12,296 nucleotides of DNA from contig CADBUD010000078.1 in the NCBI GenBank assembly GCA_902797785.1, positions 1-12,296 on the forward strand, written 5' to 3'. Below are positions 7,782 through 12,296 of the stretch, piece after piece (the stretch's first letter is position 1; every line of letters starts with the position of its first letter). The DNA comes from an uncultured Lachnospiraceae bacterium (GTDB lineage Bacteria; Bacillota; Clostridia; Lachnospirales; Lachnospiraceae). The position numbers and the translations under genes are program-made. The notes beneath the pieces were generated by a model, which made no database searches, had not been told where the DNA came from, and saw only the letters and a list, made by a program, of their open reading frames with translations.

Positions 7782-7805
7782 GTTACTATTCACAGTCCCC
7801 CTCCC
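7782..7805 (-). repeat. Dispersed repeat copy overlapping the 3' end of the sensor kinase gene
   Basis: The minus strand reads GACTGTGAATAGTAAC at 7797-7782, identical to the ends of the 137-base element. With the preceding bases the match to 114-137 extends to 23 of 24. The TAG stop codon of the sensor kinase is inside it, and the last residues of the protein are encoded by it. No inverted partner copy is found nearby. Confidence 0.85.
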
Positions 7806-10800
7806 TATAGTGCTCCAATATTTCCTGAATGATTTCCTGGCAGACCTCCACATCCAGTTCATCCACGGCACGATATAATGATTTCATTTTTTCCTTTATG
7901 CTCTCCGGATAAGCGTACTGCTTTAATTCATTCGCTGCTTCTTCCATTTCCGTCATATCCAGCTCATCACAGGCCTCGTAGAGCCGGTCGAAAATTTCCT
8001 TTAGCTGATCGCCTGAAATTTCCGGAAGGTCAGCTTCCTTGGGCTCTTCTTCCTTAAAATAGGGAGCCAGCCGCGAAAGCACCTCCCGAAAGAGCAATAG
8101 AAGCTCTCCGGTATGTTCCCGGATCGCGTCAAGATCTCCGGTCTTTCCTGCCTTTTCCATCCATTCTGCTATCGCCCCAAGCTCTTCTGCCCCGATCTGC
8201 CTGGAGCTGCTCTTTAACGCATGTACCTTTATGGTATATAGATCCCATTCCTCCCGGTCATACGATGCACGGATATCTTCATATTTGAATTCTCCGGAGC
8301 GGTAATATTCCCTTACGATCTTTTCATATAAATCTAAGGATCCCAATGTCTGAAGCGCCTTTTCGTAATTCAACCCTTCATAAGCTTCCATTCCAGCTTC
8401 ATTTTCCTTCACGTTTCCTGCGTTTGCCTCTTCCTTTGGCGGCTCTCCTTTTTGAATCTTTTCCTTCGGAAGCCATGTCTTTAGCTTGGTAATCAGTTCT
8501 CTGATATCGATTGGCTTGGCCACCATATCATTCATTCCGGCTTTAAGGAACTGCTCTTTGGCTCCTTCCATGACATTGGCCGTCAGAGCGATGATCGGCA
8601 GGTCTTTGGCGAAAGGAATCGTTTCCCGGATGATCCTTGTCGCTTCAATTCCATCCATCTCCGGCATCATATGATCCATGAAGACAAGATCAAAGGTTTC
8701 CTGTTTTAAACGTTCGATAGCTTCCTTTCCGCTCTTTACACTGACACACTGCACCTGGATCGGCTTCATCAATCCTTCTGCAATCGTGATATTGATAGCG
8801 TTATCATCTACGAGCAGAATCCTTGCCGCCGGCGCGATAAAATCAATCCGAAAGACATCCGTGGTCTCTGCCAAATACTCCCGGCTATCCTGATCATTTA
8901 AAATCATGACCATCGCAAGCGTCGTTTCCGGTCGTCGTAAGATTTTCAAATTCCTCCGATCCGGTTTAAATTCGGAATCAAAATCCACCAGAATCACCCC
9001 GGTGACCTCCGGATAGCGGTCGAGCAGTGCCCTGATTTTATCATCGTAGCGGTTTTCTCCAAAAAAGAAATAATTTTTCTCCTTTTTCGGCTGAAATTCC
9101 AGGAGGCTGTGAACCTCCTCTCCTTTCACTCCAAAACGACTCATTTCTTCAAAGAACATATCAAGCATTTTCTGCTCTTCATTCATGACGAAGACATATT
9201 TTCGCTCTGCCTCCTGAATCATTAATTCCTTTGTGGCGTCGAGCACCTTTTGTGGAATACTGAAATAAAAATCCGATCCTTTGCCATATTCACTGGTCAT
9301 GCCAATCGTTCCGCCCATCGCCTCACAAAGCCGCTTCGAGATAGCCAGTCCCAGACCGGTTCCTTCGATTGACCGGTTCCTTTTTGAATCTACCTGCTGG
9401 AAGCTGACAAACAATTTGTCCATGTCCTCTTTTTTGATTCCCTGGCCGGTATCGATCACATGGAAATGTACCATGATTTCATCTCCGGACAGCTCCTCAC
9501 ACCGGATCTGTATCTGGACCATCCCTTCTTTGGTGAATTTGATCGCATTATTTGCCAGATTGATCAGAATCTGGCGTATCCTCATGGCATCCCCTTCCAG
9601 AAGATGAGGCATATTCGGATCCACAATAACGAAGAGTTCTACCTTTTTATCCCCGATCCGGGTCACCAGGACATTGGCAATATCATGGATCTCGGATAAC
9701 GGTTCATAAGCATCCGGCAGGATTTCCATCTTTCCTGCTTCGATTTTGGAAAAATCCAAAATATCATTGATAATATTTAGCAGGTTCTTTCCGGAATTTT
9801 GGATCTGCTGCAGATAATCCCGAATCTGCGGCGAAAGCTGATCCCGCAAGGCAATCTCTGCCATTCCGATCACTGCATTCATCGGCGTCCTAAGCTCATG
9901 GGACATATTCGCCAGAAAGTCAGATTTCATCCTGGCCGCGCGCTCCAGCTCCGCATTGGCTCTTTCCATCGCCCGCAGTTCTAAAATCGACTCGGTCGTA
10001 TCATGAAGAATATAGATTGTTCCCAAAAAATCATCCTTTTCGGAAAGCTCCTCTTTTCTGACCCGGAAATAAATCTCTCTGCCGTCCTTTTCACACTGTA
10101 AGACCTCAATATTCTCCACTACGATCGTATCCTCGATCCATTCATCCAGATTCTTCTTTTCCAAAAAGCTGTCCACCAGCTCCTTTGAAAGGGTATGCTT
10201 TAACCGGTCATTGATATGAATCTGATCTTCATACTCATTGTAAAGGATGAACCCGTCGCTCATTTCATTGGCAAATTTCATCACGGACCAGTCACGAAGC
10301 TTCCGGTCGGAATAGTAATTAGCAAAAAAGACACTGACCATACAGACCAGATTCATCGCAACTCCCGAGATCCAGACCGGCCAGTAATTTATGCCGCTAT
10401 AAATCTCAATGACGGAAAACACGACATGAAGCAAAAGAATCGTGTAGAGCCTCGCCCGGAAGAGACGCGCTGAACGGACACAAAAAAATATAAGAAGTCC
10501 AAAAATCAACAGGATATTCAGGAAAAACAGAACTCGATAGATAGAAAAAACCGATGTAAAAAGAGCGGCACTCCCCCCTTTTGTCTCTCCTGCGATCCAC
10601 CATGAGGTTCCCCACAGGATATGCTTAGAGACCGGCATGAACGCATTTCTCATCATATTACCAATCAGAAATGCGCTCTGTGCCACGGTAATGAACAGTG
10701 ACAGCAAATGATATAAGCGATAGTGCTTATTTCTGCATAGAAAAGATCCCATCCACAGGACGCCGAAATAATACCATGCATGTACAATATAATATATGGT

Positions 10801-10983
10801 CAGGATTTTCTTGGCCAGCAGGATATCTTTACAATCCTGTACGACGATGCAGATCAGATCGCTGATGAGTATAACAAATGCCAGCAGAATAAAGCCGGGA
10901 TTCCGCCTTTTATTCATCAACGTCATTACAAGATTTGCTATGGAAATCAATGTGAAAATCAGATAAACTATTTTTAGGATCAT
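7786..10983 (-). CDS. Membrane hybrid sensor histidine kinase with 7TM, PAS, HisKA, HATPase, receiver and Hpt domains
   Basis: This 1065-residue phosphorelay sensor has seven hydrophobic helices at about 1-23, 30-48, 59-81, 91-111, 149-169, 179-197 and 201-222, with no large outside domain. A PAS-like region (about 236-335) and a linker helix follow. His362 (SHELRTP) is the phosphorylation site. The ATPase has the N box 475-483, DTGQG (511-515) and GTGLG (541-545). Residues about 594-700 look like a receiver that lost its acidic pocket. The true receiver (721-835) has Asp726, Asp727, phosphoacceptor Asp770 and Lys823. The Hpt domain has His921 in HALKSSS. A helical acidic tail (about 990-1060) ends the protein. 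There is no DNA-binding domain, so a separate response regulator must act; none lies here. ATG 10983 is chosen for GGAGGG 8 bases upstream; an upstream in-frame TTG lacks such a site. The gene follows dctP by 77 bases, suggesting the lipoprotein presents its ligand to this kinase. Confidence 0.95.
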   Translation of the reverse strand: MILKIVYLIFTLISIANLVMTLMNKRRNPGFILLAFVILISDLICIVVQDCKDILLAKKILTIYYIVHAWYYFGVLWMGSFLCRNKHYRLYHLLSLFITVAQSAFLIGNMMRNAFMPVSKHILWGTSWWIAGETKGGSAALFTSVFSIYRVLFFLNILLIFGLLIFFCVRSARLFRARLYTILLLHVVFSVIEIYSGINYWPVWISGVAMNLVCMVSVFFANYYSDRKLRDWSVMKFANEMSDGFILYNEYEDQIHINDRLKHTLSKELVDSFLEKKNLDEWIEDTIVVENIEVLQCEKDGREIYFRVRKEELSEKDDFLGTIYILHDTTESILELRAMERANAELERAARMKSDFLANMSHELRTPMNAVIGMAEIALRDQLSPQIRDYLQQIQNSGKNLLNIINDILDFSKIEAGKMEILPDAYEPLSEIHDIANVLVTRIGDKKVELFVIVDPNMPHLLEGDAMRIRQILINLANNAIKFTKEGMVQIQIRCEELSGDEIMVHFHVIDTGQGIKKEDMDKLFVSFQQVDSKRNRSIEGTGLGLAISKRLCEAMGGTIGMTSEYGKGSDFYFSIPQKVLDATKELMIQEAERKYVFVMNEEQKMLDMFFEEMSRFGVKGEEVHSLLEFQPKKEKNYFFFGENRYDDKIRALLDRYPEVTGVILVDFDSEFKPDRRNLKILRRPETTLAMVMILNDQDSREYLAETTDVFRIDFIAPAARILLVDDNAINITIAEGLMKPIQVQCVSVKSGKEAIERLKQETFDLVFMDHMMPEMDGIEATRIIRETIPFAKDLPIIALTANVMEGAKEQFLKAGMNDMVAKPIDIRELITKLKTWLPKEKIQKGEPPKEEANAGNVKENEAGMEAYEGLNYEKALQTLGSLDLYEKIVREYYRSGEFKYEDIRASYDREEWDLYTIKVHALKSSSRQIGAEELGAIAEWMEKAGKTGDLDAIREHTGELLLLFREVLSRLAPYFKEEEPKEADLPEISGDQLKEIFDRLYEACDELDMTEMEEAANELKQYAYPESIKEKMKSLYRAVDELDVEVCQEIIQEILEHYREGDCE

Positions 10984-11010
10984 GACATTCTCCCTCCACG
11001 ACTGCCTGTC

Positions 11011-11036
11011 GAACAAAACAGCAAACCATTTTGTTC
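11011..11036. other. Intercistronic stem-loop between dctP and the kinase gene
   Basis: GAACAAAA (11011-11018) and TTTTGTTC (11029-11036) form a perfect 8-bp stem with a 10-base loop, in the 77-base gap after the dctP stop codon. No T-run follows on the minus strand. It could protect the upstream dctP message or reduce read-through, favouring more binding protein than kinase. That role is inferred. Confidence 0.4.
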
Positions 11037-11060
11037 ATGAATATATCCGACGGTTTCTGA

Positions 11061-12050
11061 TTATCTGATTTTTTCTAACAGATCGATATTATAGGTGTCT
11101 TTGAAAGAATCAAATACCGGCGCTGTCGCCTCTTTAAATTCGTCCAGATCCGGATAGGTGATGGTCATGCCTTCTTCCTCCAGCCTTTGGATGTACTCCT
11201 CGGTCTGATTTTTGATGAGCTCCCTGTCTTTTTCCTGCGCTTTTTTTGCCGCTTTCAGCAAAATATCCTGATCCTCCGCCGAAAGCCCTTCCCAGACATC
11301 CTTTCTGATCACGAACGGCATGACATCATAGCTGTGATTCGTAATTGCCAGATTTTTCTGGACCTCGTATAGTTTGCTGTTATAAATGACCGGAATCGGA
11401 TTTTCCTGGGCATCGAACTTTTGATTCTTTAAGGCATCATATACTTCTGTGAAATCCAACACCTTTGGCTCTGCCCCAAGCATCAGCATGGTCTGCATCA
11501 CGATCTGATTTTCCGGAGTACGAATGACCAGTCCGTTCATGTCCTCTACGGCATTGACCGGTCCCGCCTGCTCGGAGGTCGTGACACAGCGGAATCCATT
11601 GTCATAGTGCCCCAGGACTTTAATATTATAATCCGAAAGCTCCTGCTCTGCCTCAGTTTCTTCCTCGCTGTCAACAAAATCCCATGCCTGCTCAAAATCA
11701 TCAAATAAAAACGGGAATGCCGAAACTCCAACATTTGGAGCATAGCTCGCAAAATTTCCCGCGCTCGAAGCAGTAATGTCGATTTCTCCATTTACCACCC
11801 CGCTGATCAGCTCTGAATCTGCTCCCAGCTCTCCATCCGAATGGATCTCGATTGTAATCCTTCCCTCGGTCTGCGCCTCAACTTCTTCTTTGAACAGCTG
11901 GGTCGCAATGACTCTTGGATCGGACTCTCCAGTGGAAAATCCTGCTTTTAATACGATTGCTCCTGATTCCTGTTTGGCACTGCCACAGCCTCCCATCAGA
12001 CATAACAGACCGATGATGAAGAATGCGGAAAGAATACGTTTTACTTTCAT
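11061..12050 (-). CDS. TRAP-type solute-binding lipoprotein, DctP family
   Basis: A 329-residue binding protein anchored outside the membrane. The signal peptide has MKVKR, a hydrophobic stretch (6-20) and a lipobox ending at Cys22 (LMGGC). The mature part has the family plan: LKAGFST (35-40), SDGELGADSELI (71-82), GEIDI (88-92), FPFLF (112-116), the key Arg177 in GLVIRTPE that usually grips a carboxylate, and QENPIP with Asn217 (215-220). The ligand is likely an organic acid but cannot be named. ATG 12050 is chosen because GGAGGA lies 7 bases upstream; in-frame ATGs at 12065 and 12056 are too close to or inside this site. No dctQ or dctM permease gene is adjacent; the next gene is a hybrid sensor kinase. 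This suggests a role in sensing, like DctB of Bacillus subtilis, although it could serve a permease encoded elsewhere. Confidence 0.93.
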   Translation of the reverse strand: MKVKRILSAFFIIGLLCLMGGCGSAKQESGAIVLKAGFSTGESDPRVIATQLFKEEVEAQTEGRITIEIHSDGELGADSELISGVVNGEIDITASSAGNFASYAPNVGVSAFPFLFDDFEQAWDFVDSEEETEAEQELSDYNIKVLGHYDNGFRCVTTSEQAGPVNAVEDMNGLVIRTPENQIVMQTMLMLGAEPKVLDFTEVYDALKNQKFDAQENPIPVIYNSKLYEVQKNLAITNHSYDVMPFVIRKDVWEGLSAEDQDILLKAAKKAQEKDRELIKNQTEEYIQRLEEEGMTITYPDLDEFKEATAPVFDSFKDTYNIDLLEKIR

Positions 12051-12080
12051 ATTCATGTCCTCCATTGTATTCCGAATGCT

Positions 12081-12110
12081 TAAAAATGCTCTCTTGCGAA
12101 GGCATTTTTA
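12081..12110. promoter_or_regulatory. 9-bp inverted repeat at the dctP transcription start (possible operator or leader hairpin)
   Basis: TAAAAATGC (12081-12089) and GCATTTTTA (12102-12110) are perfect inverted repeats around 12 bases. The predicted dctP start, near 12106, falls inside one arm. A protein bound here could block transcription. As RNA, most of the stem would form at the extreme 5' end of the message, which can protect it. Confidence 0.4.
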
Positions 12111-12112
12111 TC

Positions 12113-12142
12113 ATTATATCATACCCCCTGCATAAAACACAA
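12113..12142 (-). promoter_or_regulatory. Promoter of the dctP-kinase operon, extended -10
   Basis: On the minus strand a perfect TATAAT (12113-12118) is preceded by TGA, giving an extended -10 element. The -35 candidate TTGTGT (12137-12142) is weak and 18 bases away, which an extended -10 can compensate. The start near 12106 gives a leader of about 55 bases. Confidence 0.72.
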
Positions 12143-12182
12143 TCCCTAATACAAGTTTCAGATTATTTTATCGGTTGCGCTG

Positions 12183-12211
12183 GTTACTATTCACAGCCAC
12201 TATCCCACAAG
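12183..12211 (-). repeat. Dispersed repeat copy, GGCTGTGAATAGTAAC type
   Basis: On the minus strand it reads GGATAGTGGCTGTGAATAG followed by TAAC. It is the partner of the copy at 1246-1272 (26 of 27 matches) and shares its core with the copies at 1-16, 122-137 and 7782-7797. It lies about 40 bases upstream of the dctP -35 box. Similarity to the 1246 copy stops at 12211. Confidence 0.8.
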
Positions 12212-12267
12212 CTTCTTTCTTCCTTTTACTTTCACATTTGTTTCCTCCCGGTCCCTTAGAAACCTTG

Positions 12268-12296
12268 AAAAAAAAGACACATGCTGTGCCCCACAA
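12268..12296 (-). terminator. Probable terminator of a gene outside the window, cut by the window edge
   Basis: Read on the minus strand, GCATGTGTC (12284-12276) is followed by eight T (12275-12268), the shape of the right half of a rho-independent terminator. The left arm would lie beyond 12296. If so, a minus-strand gene ends just outside the window and dctP starts a separate transcript. Confidence 0.4.

Noticed and set aside
10984..11016. Upstream TTG start for the kinase, adding 11 residues
   Set aside because: No ribosome binding site precedes the TTG, whereas GGAGGG is well placed for the ATG at 10983.
1..12296. CRISPR array, tRNA or rRNA genes
   Set aside because: The five repeat copies are far apart, in both orientations and not regularly spaced. 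No cloverleaf or ribosomal RNA sequence was seen.

Overview
The window looks like a piece of a low-to-mid GC Gram-positive anaerobe of the class Clostridia, probably the Lachnospiraceae. The reasons are strong AGGAGG-type ribosome binding sites, sigma-A promoters (TTGACA/TTTACA with TATAAT-like -10 boxes), stem plus T-run terminators, a solute-binding protein anchored as a lipoprotein, and a large hybrid histidine kinase with a 7-helix membrane domain. The family assignment is inferred from sequence character, not computed.

All five genes lie on the minus strand, so transcription runs from high to low coordinates. (1) 12066-12296 is intergenic. It holds a probable cut-off terminator of a gene outside the window, one copy of a dispersed repeat, and the promoter of the next gene. 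(2) 11061-12050 encodes a TRAP-type solute-binding lipoprotein (DctP family). It is followed after 77 bases by a hybrid sensor kinase (7786-10983) with 7 TM, PAS, HisKA, HATPase, receiver and Hpt domains. No TRAP permease gene (dctQ/dctM) is present here, so the pair looks like a binding-protein-assisted sensor and not a transporter. (3) 7472-7785 is an AT-rich intergenic region with a clear promoter, an upstream dyad of LysR type and a roughly 150-base leader. (4) gltB (2918-7471) and gltD (1400-2890) encode the two subunits of NADPH-dependent glutamate synthase, which makes glutamate from glutamine and 2-oxoglutarate. (5) After its own promoter comes a gene (288-1196) for a divergent protein that resembles the back half of CbiE fused to CbiT. 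These are cobalamin-ring methyltransferases, but the protein has lost the usual SAM-binding glycine motif. A rho-independent terminator (204-233) closes the cluster.

A short sequence, GRCTGTGAATAGTAAC, occurs five times, always at gene borders. One perfect inverted pair (1-16 and 122-137) encloses a 137-base element with nested hairpins that looks like a miniature mobile or palindromic element. Another copy supplies the stop codon and last residues of the sensor kinase. The most interesting points are this repeat family, the apparently repurposed CbiE/CbiT-like protein next to glutamate synthase, and the orphan binding protein plus 7TM hybrid kinase pair.
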